A stretch of 64,000 nucleotides of DNA from Babylonia areolata (GCF_041734735.1 NC_134883.1:19577247-19641246), one strand, 5' to 3'. Shown: positions 19,113 to 32,660, counted from the first letter of the stretch. Notes: a model not told the origin generated them from the sequence alone. Numbers and translations: made by a program.

Positions 19113-19408
19113 CATACGTTGACTGTGTGTCAGTGCTGTATGATATCATACGTTGACTGTGTGTCAGTGCTACATGATATACGTTGACTGTGTGTCAGTG
19201 CTACATGATATACGTTGACTGTGTGTCAGTGCTACATGATATACGTTGACTGTGTGTCAGTGCTACATGATATACGTTGACTGTGTGTCAGTGCTGTATG
19301 ATATACGTTGACTGTGTGTCAGTGCTGTATGATATACGTTGACTGTGTGTCAGTGCTACATGATATACGTTGACTGTGTGTCAGTGCTGTATGATATACA
19401 TTGATTGG
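19112..19408. repeat. 31-bp minisatellite, about nine copies
   Basis: Unit acgttgactgtgtgtcagtg plus ctacatgatat. Two variants alternate (ctacatg and ctgtatg). Confidence 0.95.
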
Positions 19409-19679
19409 GTGTCAGGTTTACTTGAAAGGAACAAAGAACCAAATGACATGATGCTGACAAAAAGTGTATTGTTCATTGCTGATCGTTTCATTCTGTGTTA
19501 TGAAGGAGGTCAGAAATCTTGATGCCACACAGCTGAACAGCCGCAGCAGCATCGGCGTGTACAAGTTACTACAGACATTGTGATGACAATGACTGTTCTT
19601 AAACACTCAGTCATGAACATCCATTGTAAAAGAAAACATCTCTGTGAAGAAATCACTATGTCATTTCTGGTCATTCTGT

Positions 19680-20100
19680 TCTTCACCACTCTTTTGCTGA
19701 TGATACTCAGCTACAAAATTCTGCAGAACCAAACCAAGTACACAGTCTGATTCTGTCAATGCAGGATTGTATTCTCGAATTTAAATCCTGGATGACATTC
19801 AACAAACTAAATTTGAATGATGACAAAACTGAAGCAATGATTATTTCCTCTGTAAGAATGTCCACATCTACTTCTTTTTCTGCCTCTATTGTGGTTGGTG
19901 ATGCCACAGTTCAGTTCTCTAAATCAGCAAGGAACCTTGGAGTCATTCTTGACTCAAACCTCAGCATGCATGCTCAGGTAGTAAATCTGATACGCATGAA
20001 TGTTTTATGTAACTTGTGATATTTTTCTTTCACGTAAAGCCCCCTGAGCTCTTAGAGAGAAAGGGCGCCATATAAATGTACATTATTATTATTATTATCT
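19680..20100 (+). mobile_element. CR1-like LINE fragment with 3' tail
   Basis: Reads SFADDTQLQN (the YADD box), FKSWMTFNKLNLNDDKTEAM and SARNLGVILDSNLSMHAQVV, then jumps to a 3' end with gggcgccatataaatgtaca and att repeats (20084-20098). An internal part is missing. Confidence 0.8.
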
Positions 20101-20319
20101 GCAGAAGAAACGCTATCTTTCATGCGTAGCTGTCTTCTCAATGAACATCAGTGGGTTACATTTTTATCATTGGTTTTTCTCACAACAGGCACTCTTCGGC
20201 AGTACACTTTCAAAGCGACTGGAATCAGTTGATCTTTCCTAATTTATGTTGAGCGCGTTCAAAAAATCATCGTTTTATGCAAAACTTGTTTTTAAAAACT
20301 ACACATATTTCACGATTGT

Positions 20320-22460
20320 GAATTAACTCGGAAAAATCTTGGAGAAAATTATATTGATGAGGCTAACATATTATTGTGGTAAAAATAGAATTATTCCGAT
20401 TGCACAGGCCGGATTCAGAAAGGGCAGATCTACTTTAGATCACCTAGTAAAACTAACAACAAACATAAAACAAGTTTTCAAAGAGAAAGTGTTTTGGCCA
20501 CGTTCTTTGATGTACAAATAGCTTATGACCGCATTTGGCATGCCAGACTACTGTTTAAGCTACAGAACATTGGGTTAAGTGGCAATGTATACAGGTATAT
20601 AAAATCTCTTTTGACAGAAAGAAGCATCATCACTAAAGTTGGGCAATCATTGTGGGTATTCCGCAAGCTTCTATAATTTCCCCACTTCTGTTCAACATAA
20701 TGTTATATGATTTGCCAAAATATTTGTCTAAACCTATAAATCTCGCTCAATATGCTGATGATATAGCAGTTTGGATGAACGTAACTTTGCGAAAGAAAAC
20801 GGGTCTGCGTTATATCAACCACATTAACAATTTATATCAATCAGAACTTGATAAATTAAACATTTATATGAAAGATAATGGATTACAGTTTTCCACTGAA
20901 AAGACACACATGATACTTTTTAATAATGGTGCTGCCCCAAAAAAGTTACCAACTTTTCATCTTGATAGAAGAGAACTCTTCTATAAATCTGAGGTCAAAT
21001 TCCTTAGTGTTTATTTTACTCCAAAGCTAAATTGGAAGAAACATCTAGAAAACATTTTCTTAAAATCGTCAGTAAACAGCCTTGGGGTCAAGATTCAAAA
21101 ACACATTCATCTCGCTACTGCACTGGTAAGATCTAGACTGATGCATGGACAGGAGGTATTTTTCTCTGCTCCGAATGCTTTCCTTAAAAAAAAAAATGCA
21201 AAGCCTAGATAGCAAAGCCATAAAGCTGGCCCTAGGTGTTCCGTTTCATACGAACACATTACAGTCGTATAGAGCTGCAGGAATACTACCTCTTAATGAA
21301 TTAAGAAAGCTAGCATCGGCAAAATATGTAATTAGAGCAAATGCTACAGAAAATTCTGTCAAAACTGGGATTAATATACGGTCTGACATACTTTTTTTTC
21401 GAAACGAGCGAAACAGAACAGAAATCTAGAAACTATTTCTACATACGTGTCAGATACTATTAATCATTCAAATGTTGATCCACAAAATTTTGCTCCGATT
21501 ATGAGCACTTCACCAGTTCCATTATGGGAATTAATGGGAGCAGCTTTTGATATTCAATATTGTGACATTAAGAAGGATGAAAATCCCACTATGCTAGCTT
21601 CTTGAGTCAAATCACACTTGTCTGAAACATACCCCCACCACTTAAAAATAATTACAGACGGTTCTGTTCTAGAAAATCAGTTTGCTGGTTCTGGATATGC
21701 AACTCCTGCTTTGAAAATTGAAAAGTCATATCATATTGGAAAGGGCTTCAAAATTTTTACAGCTGAATTAATTGCCGTCCTTATGGCATTAACATATCTA
21801 ATTGATCTGCCTCTAAACTTGATTAATGTTTTATTTTGTGTCGATTCAAAGTCAGTTCTGCAGTCTATCAAATCAGGTTGTACGAACATTAATTATAACA
21901 TCATTTTTGAAATAAGATTTTTGATTCACTGTATTCAAATGAGAGGAACTAATATTGAAATGTGCTGGATTCCCTCACACTGTGGGCTTTTCTCTAATGA
22001 ACCTGCAGATCATCTTGCAAAGCTTGGAGCTAAAAACGCTTTAAATGCAATTGAACTTCCTCATCGTTTATCATCATCTGAAATGTGTAATATTGTTGAA
22101 AGAAATATGCAAAATTCCTTTATGTCTTTAGAAGTTAACACTTTTGCCTTATTAAATGCTAAAAGAACTTGCAGGGCTGTTAAGAGCATGGCATTTAGGC
22201 TATTACTAAATGCCCCATACACAAAATATTGTGAAAATATAGAATGCATTTGCAAGGGACGTTTCACGGTAGAGCACGTTTTAGCCCGCTGTTTAGTAAT
22301 GAAACCTTTTTTGCCTCCAGTAATTACGGAACACGTGTTACCAGTTTCAAATGTTAACATTTTTTGGAAAAAGTTCTATATTTCAAACTGTTCTTTTTTA
22401 AAGTTAGCTAGCTATGTGTTAAATAGTCCAGTTGGTTGTTTATTGTAGGTCCTCACATGA
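20320..22460 (+). mobile_element. I-like LINE fragment with RT and RNase H
   Basis: RT motifs: QAGFRKGRSTLDHLVKL, FFDVQIAYDRIWHARLL (F/Y-D-x2-A), IPQASIISPLLFNIML and QYADDIAVW. The last frame (21618-22446) encodes an RNase H domain: ITDGSVLE (D), TAELIAVLMAL (E), VDSKSVLQSI (D) and WIPSHCGLFSNEPADHLAKL (D). It ends with a Cys/His-containing tail (CICKGRFTVEHVLARC). RNase H after RT points to the I/Nimb/Ingi group. At least four breaks in frame separate the pieces, near 20500, 20655, 21200 and 21430-21605. The endonuclease and 5' end are missing. Dead copy. Confidence 0.85.
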
Positions 22461-23399
22461 ACCTCTTTTCAAATAATAATCTACAGAAGTAGTGCATACA
22501 ATATTTGATTATTGATTTTTTTTTTTCCTAATCCCGCTTTCCCCGTCCCGCCTCTCACACACACCCTTCCAATATTATGTTTTTTCTTTCTCCAATCACT
22601 GACACTCACCCTCTCCATTTTAGATTTTGTACTCTATCTTTTCCACATTCTGTTCTGTGTGTGTGTGTGTGTCTGTCTGTATCTGTCTCTCTCTCTTCCT
22701 TTCTTAGTCCCCTCCCCCTTGCCCCCACCCCCACCAACCTGCCCCCCCCCCCTCCCCACCTCAACCGCCTCCCTTTTCATTCGAATATACAGAAATGTCG
22801 ATTTCTAATTAATACTAACAATCATCATTGTGATATAAATGATAATAATCCAAATGATAATAATAATATCATTTATTTTCAGTTTAATATCATCATCTTA
22901 GACGAACAGAATATAAATAAATAAACGAACGATGAATTAACTTTTACATCCAGAATATGCATACAGAATGAAGGCATACACGAGACATGTTTCATACACA
23001 ATCATGATTTTTCTGGCATAAAACAGAGAGAGAGAGAGAGAGAACACTGAACACTGAACACTGAACACTTTAATGTCAATAGCTTTACAGCCCTAATGAC
23101 ATGGGGGTTCATAATACAAATAACAACATGCATCAATAGTAATAATATTGATGAAAACCAAAACCAAAACGAAATCAATCAATCTGTGCAACAAAGTGCA
23201 GTTCGACCATCCATTCAAAGTAATGGCATGTAGTGAGAAATAAAAACAAAAACATATATAAATGTATAACATAAATATTTTCCATATGAGAGTGACAACA
23301 CAGATTTCACTTTTCACAATGAGCAACACCTGATACTATTTTATTATTGTTGAGTTTTTTTTCGTCGCATGTTATTCGCTTCTGCAATATATTTTGCAA
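22461..23399. other. Intergenic, AT-rich, no gene seen
   Basis: Contains T-rich, TG and C-rich low-complexity stretches (22518-22760), an aataat-rich region (22840-22920), a GA tract (23025-23042) and a short cactgaacactgaa repeat (23045-23070). No supportable gene. Confidence 0.5.
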
Positions 23400-23406
23400 G
23401 TGACTG

Positions 23407-23447
<41 letters not shown>

Positions 23448-24300
23448 CCTCCGACAGACGTGGCTGTACAGCCGACACTCTAGCACCGTCTCTTCAGTTG
23501 CAGCACGCGACACTGAGGGTAGGACACAGTGCTTCACTCACTGCTTGTCGTGAACCCCCCTCCCCTCTCCTCTCCCTCACCTCTCCTTCACCCAGCCCCC
23601 CCCCCCCCCGCCCCCCAGGACACAGTGCTTCACTCAGTGCTTGTCGTGAACCCCCCCCCTCCTCCCTCACTCAGCCCCCCCCCACCCCCCAACAGGACAC
23701 AGTGCTTCACTCAGTGCTTGTCGTGACCCCCCCCCCACCCCCTCTCCCTCACCCAGTCCACTGAGGGTAGGACACAGTGCTTCACTCACTGCTTGTCGTG
23801 AACCTCCCCTCTCCCCCAACCCCCCTCTCCCTCACCCAGTCCACTGAGGGTAGGACACAGTGCTTCACTCACTGCTTGTCGTGAACCCCCCTCCCCTCTC
23901 CTCTCCCTCACCTCTCCTTCACCCAGCCCCCCCACAGGACACAGTGCTTCACTCAGTGCTTGTCGTGAATCCCCCCCCCCTCCTCCCTCACTCAGCCCCC
24001 CCCCAACCCCACCCCCACCCCCCACAGGACACAGTGCTTCACTCAGTGCTTGTCGTGAATCCCACCCCTCCTCCCTCACTCAGCCCCCCCCCCCCCAACA
24101 GGACACAGTGCTTCACTCAGTGCTTGTCGTGAATCCCCCCCCCCCTCCTCCCTCACTCAGCCCCCCCCCCCCCCCCCCCCACAGGACACGGTGCTTCACT
24201 CAGTGCTTGTCGTGACCCCCCCCACCCCCTCTCCCTCACTCAGCCCCCCCCCCCCTCCCCCCAGGACACGGTGCTTCACTCAGTGCTTGTCGTGAACCAT
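23400..24300. repeat. GA tract and 65-bp C-rich minisatellite
   Basis: (GA)n at 23409-23443. From 23515, units of ggacacagtgcttcactcag plus tgcttgtcgtgaa and a variable poly-C/CT spacer, about ten copies. The spacer length varies most. Confidence 0.95.
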
Positions 24301-24546
24301 GCAAACCATGTGTCCTACTTTCTTCTTGCTCTCTTTCCCGTCACTCGCTCTGAATATTTATCACCTCCATACTCTCTCTCTCTCTCTCTACCTCACTATT
24401 CAGAATAATACCAGAGTAAATGAGGAAGATAACAATGTATAATGTCTGTTATCTTGTGTTCAGACTGTAAACCAAATAATAAAGTAGACATTGAACAATA
24501 TCGTTAATAGAATGGATAGTCGAGTAATGGTGTTTTTTGTCTTTTT

Positions 24547-26150
24547 TGACTCACTTGCGTAAACAAAGTGAGTCTATGTTTTAACACAGTGTTCGGTTGT
24601 GTGTGTGTGTCCGTGGTAAACTTTAACATTGCCATTTTCTCTACAAATACTTTTTCAGTTGACACCAAATTTGGCATAAAAATAGGAAAAATTCAATTCT
24701 TTCAAGTCATCTTGTTTAAAACAATATTGCACATCTGGGATGGGCACACACAAAAAAATTAAAAATAAGCCAAATTGTATGCAAACTGAATTTACTGTTA
24801 TATTTATATTTTTTTATTCTCTAAACTTGGCACTTCAATGTGATATTCTGACACAACAACAAGAGCAGTCATTTTTATCATTTTTTGTTCAAACAAGAAC
24901 TTCTTTTGCTAAGCATGGAAGTTATATTTCTGGTGCATGTCTTTGCTGCAGATAGTAAAAAAGGGAAATTAATTTGTAATTAATGCTAAGGAGTTTAATT
25001 TGCTTTAAACTGATCTTTTTCATCTTAAACATTGCATTCTGAAATTATACTCAAAACACAATAAGCTTGTGTGTTTTACTCTCAGTGTACAGAGCTTTCA
25101 CTATGTTCATTTGCCCAAGTGGTCTCTTTCGGAAAATACTAAAATCAATCCTTCGAGTGGACTTTATAGATCTATTGGCTGAGCCCTGGGCAAAAATCAA
25201 TTGCGTACACATAATTATACATATTCAAAACGCCTGCTCATATTCCTCGCGAACGCGAAGGTCGCCATTTTGTTTCAAGTTGTTGACCTGCCCGTTCAAT
25301 CCTATATTCAATCGACAATACATGATAACATATGATGGAAAGTTGGAGAAGGAGACCGTTAGATATTTATTCAGAGAAAGTTTTGTGAACGCCTGATCAC
25401 TTACTGGATTACGCCCCAAACTGCCATAAAATATCAACAAAATCAGTCGGAATTCACAGTTTAAAATAATAAACCATGAGAGTTAATACCATTGATGAAA
25501 CGTAAAAATTCCCAGTCTTGTCTTTTCTCAAAATGAAGCCCTTTTCACTTCATACAACGATTAGATGTACTTGGCTCTACATGTTATTAGTTTAACAAAA
25601 TACTCAATTTTCATATCAACTTTAAAACTATCAAACTCGAATGAACATAAAAGAGAAATTGAATCGACGGTGTCGTACATTCCCGGCGGGTGTAACTAAA
25701 CTTGTACATCTATCTAGATCCAGAGAAAACGGCTAAATGTTGCAGTGTGATTGCGGCGATAGCCACGTCTCCTTTACCGCGGACTTAAAAAAATATTTTT
25801 AATTGCCCTTAAAGATTTTTTGAATGCCCAAGATACACCAGAATAATATGATTCAAACAGCGTTCTCACTTCGATTACCGCAATTGATTTATCGCCCTTT
25901 AAAACATGTTTTAAATGTTAATTTTTTGAACGTCAGTCAAGGAGCCACGATAGTGTATTGGATAAGACAGTTTCTTTTCATCCGAACACGGGAGTTCTAA
26001 TCTGCCGTGAGGACTTTTTTTTTTTTTTTTTTTCTTTTTTTTTTTTTAACTCGAAGCTTTATGCTAACAAATATAGAACACATTTTAATGATTATATTTT
26101 TTTAAAGTGTATCACAAGTGAGTCTTGAAGGCCTTGCCTCTCTTGTGTGT
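24547..26150 (+). mobile_element. 1.6-kb non-autonomous repeat with hairpin-like ends, copy 1
   Basis: Begins ttgactcacttgcgtaaaca then aagtgagtc (a 9-bp stem hairpin) and ends cacaagtgagtcttgaaggc then cttgcctctcttgtg (an imperfect palindrome). Both ends share gactcacttg/caagtgagtc as inverted repeats. The interior has no long frame. At 25941-26013 it contains a tRNA-like block (tagtgtattggataag as box A, agttctaatctgc as box B). A second copy in reverse is at 36294-42447, split by a LINE; a 3' fragment is at 13125-13402. Best read as a non-autonomous DNA transposon that captured, or is composite with, a tRNA-derived sequence. Family name unknown. Confidence 0.75.
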
Positions 26151-26445
26151 TTTTGCTTTTGTTTCTTTTTTTTTTCTTCTTTTTTTTTTAATGTTTGTTG
26201 CTTCCCTATTGTAAGGGTGTTGTATTTCGATAAAAACTGTTTTTGTTTTTGTTTGTTTGCATGTTTTGTTTTGTTTTGATGGATTAAGCAGAGTGTGGTA
26301 TGGTACTTGTGGTGACATAAGAATTAACGCTATCACCCCCTTGTCAATAGACCTATGCAGGTAATGACAATAAAATATCAAAGCGTCAAAGTGTCAGCGT
26401 CTCTCTCTCTCTCTCTCTCTCTCTGTATGTATGTGTATCTGTCTG

Positions 26446-26482
<37 letters not shown>

Positions 26483-26484
26483 CA

Positions 26485-26517
<33 letters not shown>

Positions 26518-26964
26518 GAGTTGTTTTGTTCCGATAAGACCAAGTGCATTGCGGCATCTGTCGAGCTCCCCGACCCTGAGCTGTACTGTTTGCTGGGTGT
26601 TGAAACACGACACTAGGGTCCGGCATGCTGCCTGTCATGCGCTATTGATCACTGTTGATCGAACACTTAGAGCCACATCCTGTGTGTGTGTGTGTGTGTG
26701 TGTTCTCAACTAATGCAGAAGAAATGGCCTACAAGAACCAGCAGTAGAATGGTGGATACAGAAAAAGACTTTTCCTGTCACCCCCTTCATGGTGACGTGG
26801 CAAGAAGGTAAACAGGACAAAGATCAGTCATCACAATAGAAAACAAAGCTTGCAGACAGAATAGAACTGACGTGAAGATCTAATATTCATCAGCATTGGA
26901 GCAATTAGTACAATCTCCATTGAAGTTCTGTTTCCAAAATGAATAGATTCCCATGGACACAGCC
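26151..26964. other. Intergenic with CT/CA microsatellites
   Basis: T-rich stretch (26150-26270), CT tracts (26399-26478), CA tract (26484-26512) and TG tract (26681-26703). No gene. Confidence 0.6.
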
Positions 26965-29900
26965 TCTGGGACTGCAGCATCCAGCCTGTTGTTGAAGGCA
27001 CCTTCCATCCAGCCTGTTGTTGAAGGCACTTTCTATCCAGCCTCGTGTTGAAAGCGCTTTCCATCCAGCCTGTTGTTGAAGGCGCTTGCTACCAGCCTCG
27101 TGTTGAAAGCGCTTTCCATCCAGCCTGTTGTTGAAGATACTTTCCATCCAGCCTGTTGATACTTTCCAACCAGCCTGTTGTTGAAGGCACTTTCCATCCA
27201 GCCTGTTGTTGAAGGCGCTTGCTACCAGCCTCGTGCTGAAAGCGCTTTCCATCCAACCTGTTGTTGAAGATATTTTCCATCCAGCCTGTTGAAGGCACTT
27301 TCCATCCAGCCTATTGTTGAAGACGCTTTCCATCCAGCCTGTTGATACTTTCCATCCAGCCTGTTGAAGGCACTTTCCATCCAGCCTGTTGTTGAAGGCA
27401 CTTTCCATCCAGCCTGTTGAAGGCACTTTCTATCCAGCCTGTTGTTGATGGCACTTTCTATCCAGCCTGTTGAAGGCACTTTCCATCCAGCCTGTTGAAG
27501 GCACTTTCCATCCAGCCTGTTGTTACTTTCCATCCAGCCTGTTGTTGAAGACACTATCCATCCAGCCTGATGTTGAAGCCTTTTCCATCCAGCCTGTTGT
27601 TGAAGGCACTTTCCATCCTCCCTGTTGTTACTTTCCATCCAGCCTGTTGTTGAAGGCACTTTCCATCCAGCCTGTTGTTGAAGGCACATTCCATCCTCCC
27701 TGTTGTTACTTTCCATCCAGCCTGTTGTTGAAGGCACTTTCCATCCAGCCTGTTGTTGAAGGCACTTTCCTTCCAGACTGTTGTTGAAGGTACTTTCTAT
27801 CCAGCCTCATGTTGAAGGCACTTTCCATCCAGCCTGTTGAAGGCACTTTCCATCCAGCCAGTTGTTGAGGTAATTTACATCCAGCCTATTGTTGAAGGCA
27901 CTTTCCATCCAGCCTGTTGTTGAAGGTACTTTCCATCCAGCCTGTTGAAGGCACTTTCTATCCAGCCTCATGTTGAAGGCACTTTCCATCCAGCCTGTTG
28001 ATGGCACTTTCCGTCTAGCTGGTTGTTGAGGTAATTTCCATCCAGCCTGTTGAAGGCATTTTCCATCCAGCCTGGTGTTACTTTCCATCCAGCCTGTTCT
28101 TGAAGACACTTTCCATCCACCCTGTTCATACTTTCTATCCAGTCTGTTGTTGAAGGCACTTTCCACCCAGACTGTTGTTGAAGGCACTTTCCATCCAGAC
28201 TGTTGTTGAAGGCACTTTCCATCCAGCCTGTTGTTGAAGGCACTTTTCATCCAGCCTGTTGAAGGCACTTTCCATGCAGCCTGTTGTTGAAGGTGCTTTC
28301 CATCCAGCCTGTTGTTACTTTCCATCCAGCCTGTTCTTGAAGACACTTTCCATCCACCCTGTTGATACTTTCTATCCAGCCTGTTGTTGAAGGCACTTTC
28401 CACTCAGCCTGTTGTTGAAGGCACTTTCTATCCAGACTGTTGTTGAAGGCACTTTCCATCCAGCCTGTTGTTGAAGACACTTTCCATCCAGCCTGTTGTT
28501 GAAGGCACTTTCTATCCAGACTGTTGTTGAAGGCACTTTCCATCCAGCCTGTTGTTGAAGACACTTTCCATCCAGCCTGTTGTTGAAGGCACTTTCCATC
28601 CACTCTTTTGATACTTTCCATCCAGCCTCGTGTTGGAGGCACTTTCCATCCAGCCTGTTGAAGACACTTTCCATCCAGCCTGTTGAAGATTATTCCCATC
28701 CAGCCTGTTGAAGTCACTTTCCATCCAGCCTGGTTATACTTTCCATCCAGCCTGTTGAAAATACTTTCCATCCAGCCTGTTGTTGAAGGCATTCACCCTG
28801 TTGATACATTCCATCTACCCTGTTATTACTTTCCATCCACCCTGTTCAAGATACTCTCCATCCACTCTGTTGATACTTTCCATCCAACCTGTTGAAGATA
28901 CTTTCCATCCACCCTGTTCTTACTTTCCATCCACCCTGTTGACACTTTCCATCCACACCGTTGAAGATACCCAGCCTGTTGAAGATACTTTCAATCCACC
29001 CTGTTGATACTTTCCATCCAGCCTGTTGAAGATATTTTCCATCCACCCTGTTGTTACTTTCCATCCACAGTATTGTTACTTTCCATCCACCCTGTTGAAG
29101 ATACTTTCCATCCACCCTGTTGAAGATGCTTTCCATCCACCATATTGTTACTTTCCATCCAACCTGTTGATACTTTCCATCCAACCTGTTGAAGATACTT
29201 TCCATCTGCCCTGTTATTACTTTCCATCCACCCTCTTTCCATCCACCCTGTTGTTACTTTCCATCCACCCTGTTGATACTTTCCATCCACCCTGTTGAAG
29301 ATACTTTCCATCCATCCTGTTGTTACTTTCCATCCACCCTCTTTCCATCCACCCTGTTGTTACTTTCCATCCACCCTGTTGTTACTTTCCATCCAGCCAG
29401 TTGATTCTTTCCATCCACCCTGTTGAAGATATTTTCCATCCACCCTATTGACCCTTTCCATCCAGCCAGTTGATACTTTCCATCCACCTTGTTGAAGATA
29501 CTTTCCATCCACCCTGTTGATACTTTCCATCCACCCTATTGATCCTTCCCATCCAGCCAGTTGGTACTTTCCATCCTGCCTGTTGATCCTTTCCATCCAC
29601 CCTGTTGATCCTTTCCATCCACCCTGTAGATACTTTCCATCCACCCTGTTGAGGATACTTTTTTCATCCACTCTATTGATCCTTTCCATCCAGCCAGTTG
29701 ATACTTTCCATCCACCCTGTTGATACTTTCCATCAACCCTATTGATCCTTTCCCTCCAGCCAGTAGGTATTTTCCATCTTGCTTGTTGATACTTTCCATC
29801 CACCCTGTTGAAGATACTTTCCATCACTTTCCATCCATCCTGTTGAAGATACTTTCCATCCAGCCAGTTGGTATTTTCCATCCTGCCTGTTGATACTTTC

Positions 29901-30490
29901 CATCCAGCCTGTTGAAAATACTTTCCATTCAGCCTGTTGAAGATACTTTCCATCCACCCTATTGATCTTTTCCATCCAGCCAGTTGATACTTTCCATCCA
30001 CCCAGTTGATACTTTCGATCCAGCCTGTTGAAGATACTTTTCATCCAGCCTGTTGAAGACACTTTCCATCCACCCTATTGAACTTTTCCATCCAGGCAGT
30101 TGGTACTTTCCATCCACCCTGTTGAAGATACTTTCCATCCACCCTATTGATCTTTTCCATCCACCCTGTTGATACTTTTCATCCATCCTGTTGCTGTTTT
30201 CCATCCACCCTGTTACTTTCCATCCTGCCTGTTGATACTTTCCATCCTGATGTTGATGCTTTCCAACCTGATGTTGATACTTTCCATCACGTTCCATCCA
30301 CCTTGTTGATCCTTTCCATCCACCCTGTTGAAGATACTTTCCGTCCACCCTGTTGATACTTTCCATGCATCCTGTTGATACTTTCTATCACTTTCCATCC
30401 ACTCTGTTGATACTTTCCATCCACCCTGTTGAAGACACTTTCCATCACTTTCCATCCACCCTGTTGATACTTTCCATCCACCCCATCTTG
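26965..30490. repeat. 3.5-kb minisatellite with evolving 21-28-bp units
   Basis: The left part is built of catccagcctgttgttgaag plus gcactttc. Toward the right the unit becomes catccaccctgttgatactt plus tc, with mixed units between. More than 120 copies. All six frames give repetitive open stretches (for example GWMESAFNNRLDGKCLQQ), which are not genes. Confidence 0.97.
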
Positions 30491-30944
30491 AATGCACGTT
30501 CCGGCTGAGCGGCTGCCTGCTGAATGCACTTCCCGGTTCAGCGGATCGAAAGTGAAGAAAGTGAAACGGCGCGGTCGTTAGGACAGCAAAAAAAACAGTG
30601 GCCCGGTTTTGTTTACACAGCCTTTCAGCTTTTTGTCTCTTGGTTCACTGATTGCTTTTCTCGCCCTGGCCCATTGGCATTCAGGTGGATCGCGGAAAGG
30701 GCATTACATATTCACCTGGAAGCCGGGGCCTCTTGTAGTTGGATATTGACCGAAACGCAGACTGTGTTTGAGGTGTTTCGATCCCATTGGACGCCTTTGT
30801 TTTTCTGCTTGGTTCGCCTCGTTTCGTTGTCGTTTATTTATTATAGTCTGTGCATCTGTCTGTCTGTCTGTCTGTCTGCTTGTCTGTCACCCAGTTCTTC
30901 CAAACTGCTGAACACAGCCCATGCTAACTGACTAGCACTGAATA
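30491..30944. other. Unique sequence, no gene identified
   Basis: Higher GC than the surroundings. A frame of 135 codons at 30524-30931 has no recognised domain, ends in a TCTG microsatellite (30856-30888), and is probably chance. Confidence 0.4.
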
Positions 30945-31150
30945 GAATAAAATAAAACATGTCTTTATTACCAAGCGTACCTGGGTCATAAGGAAGATCA
31001 GGGAGGGGGGGTGTACATAAAAAGATACAAAGATAAGTGTTTGGAAAGATGAAAGAAAACATGTAAGGTTGTATTACTTCGAGCACTCCTCTGGGTACTC
31101 CATCGCTCCGTCCTCTCCCTACCTCCCCACTTCCAGCCAAGCTGATCATG
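30945..31150 (-). mobile_element. LINE 3' end fragment
   Basis: Read on minus, the sequence ends gacccaggtacgcttggtaa then taaagacatg and attct-like repeats. This matches the 3' end of the LINE at 1365-1882. Only 3' UTR is present. Confidence 0.6.
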
Positions 31151-31180
31151 CGTGTTCCGTCATAAGCTTGCTAACCAAGT

Positions 31181-31181
<1 letters not shown>

Positions 31182-31238
<57 letters not shown>

Positions 31239-31915
31239 TCTCTCTCTCTCTCTCTTTCTCTCTCTCTCCATCACCTTACCTCCCACAACCCTCTCCATCA
31301 TTACCTCCCCTCCCCCAACCCTCTCCATCATTACCTCACCCCTCCATCATTACCTCCCCTCCTCCTAGGGTTATTCTCTCTCTCTCTCTCTCTCTCCCCT
31401 CCCCTCTCTCTCCATCACCTTACCTCCCACAACCCTCTCCATTATTACCTCCCCTCTCAATCATTACCTCCCCTCTCCATAATTACCTCCCCTCCCCCAA
31501 CCCTCTCTATCATTACCCCCCTCTCCATCATTACCTCCCCTCTCCCAACCCGCCCCATCATTACCTCCCCTCCCCATCATTAACTCCCCTCTCCATAATT
31601 ACCTCCCCTCTCCACCATTACCTCCCCTCCCCATCAGTACCTCACTCCTCAACACTTTCCATCACTACCTCCCCTCTTCATCATTACCCCCCTCCCCAAC
31701 CCTCTCCATCATTACCTCCCCTCCCCAGCCCTCTCCATCATTACCCCGCCTCCCCAACCCTCTCCATCATTACCTCCCCTCCCCAACCCTCTCCATCCTT
31801 ACCTCCCCTCTCCATCATTACATCCCCTCTCCATCATTACCTCCCCTCCCCAAAACCCTCTCCATCATTACCTCCCCTCCCCAACCCTCTCCGTCATTAC
31901 CTCCCAAAAACCACT
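31182..31915. repeat. CA/CT microsatellite and 18-30-bp minisatellite
   Basis: (CA)n at 31182-31237, CT at 31240-31268, then units of ctctccatcattacctcccc with tccccaacc, repeated to 31915. Confidence 0.95.
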
Positions 31916-31994
31916 AATATTCTGCCTGAAAAAACATGGGTGGTTGTAAAGATAAAGTAGTCGGTGTTGACTACGGTTAATGCGTTGTGTGAAA

Positions 31995-32190
31995 AGATCA
32001 TCAGCAACAACAGGCCATTGTTACTGAGTTAGTGTCTGTGACCAGCCAGTCAGTACCAGTGTTGTCAGCCACCAACAGGCCATTGTTACGGAGTTAGTGT
32101 CTGTGATCAGCCAGTCAGTACCAGTGTTGTCAGACACCAACAGGCCATTGTTACTGTGTTAGTGTCTGTGACCAGCCAGTCAGCACCAAA
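31995..32190. repeat. 66-bp tandem repeat, three copies
   Basis: Units contain aacaggccattgttactgag and ttagtgtctgtgaccagcca. Confidence 0.9.
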
Positions 32191-32454
32191 TGACATGTCA
32201 GTCTACATGCTGTGAATGCATTGTTTTGAGCGGTTAGAAATATTGGGCGTGCATTGTACGTTTTGTCTTGTCATAAACATTTCCAGTATTCTTCCACAAA
32301 CGTGATCTGAATTTGATCTGCTGCATTTCATTGGAAGTTTACAGCCACAAAATGGAAAACAGACATACAAACGAATGGTATCGTTTGGCAAGATTTCAGG
32401 AGAGCAAAGGCAACGACAAGGGAATGGTCCATTGATGCAGTGTTGTGATACCAT

Positions 32455-32660
32455 CACCGGGTTAAAGGTGGAGGTCATAACAATGAGGTCAGCCGACAAC
32501 CTTGCAGGATCAAACCAGGTTAAAGGTGGAGGTCATAAAGATTAGGTCAACAGAAAACCTTGCAATGTCAGACAAGGTTAAAGTTGGAGGTCCTGACAAT
32601 GAGGTCAACAGAAAACTTTGCAGGGTCAGACCAGGTTAAAGGTGGAGGTCAACAGAAAAC
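32455..32660. repeat. 58-bp tandem repeat, about four copies
   Basis: Units contain ggttaaaggtggaggtcata, gaggtcaacagaaaaccttg and cagg. Confidence 0.85.

Noticed and set aside
26905-30529. GWMESAFNNRLDGKCLQQ-type repeat proteins
   Set aside because: Artefacts of the 28-bp and 22-bp units; the frame changes often along the array.
30524-30931. 135-aa frame in unique sequence
   Set aside because: No domain, ends in a microsatellite, no splice or promoter support.
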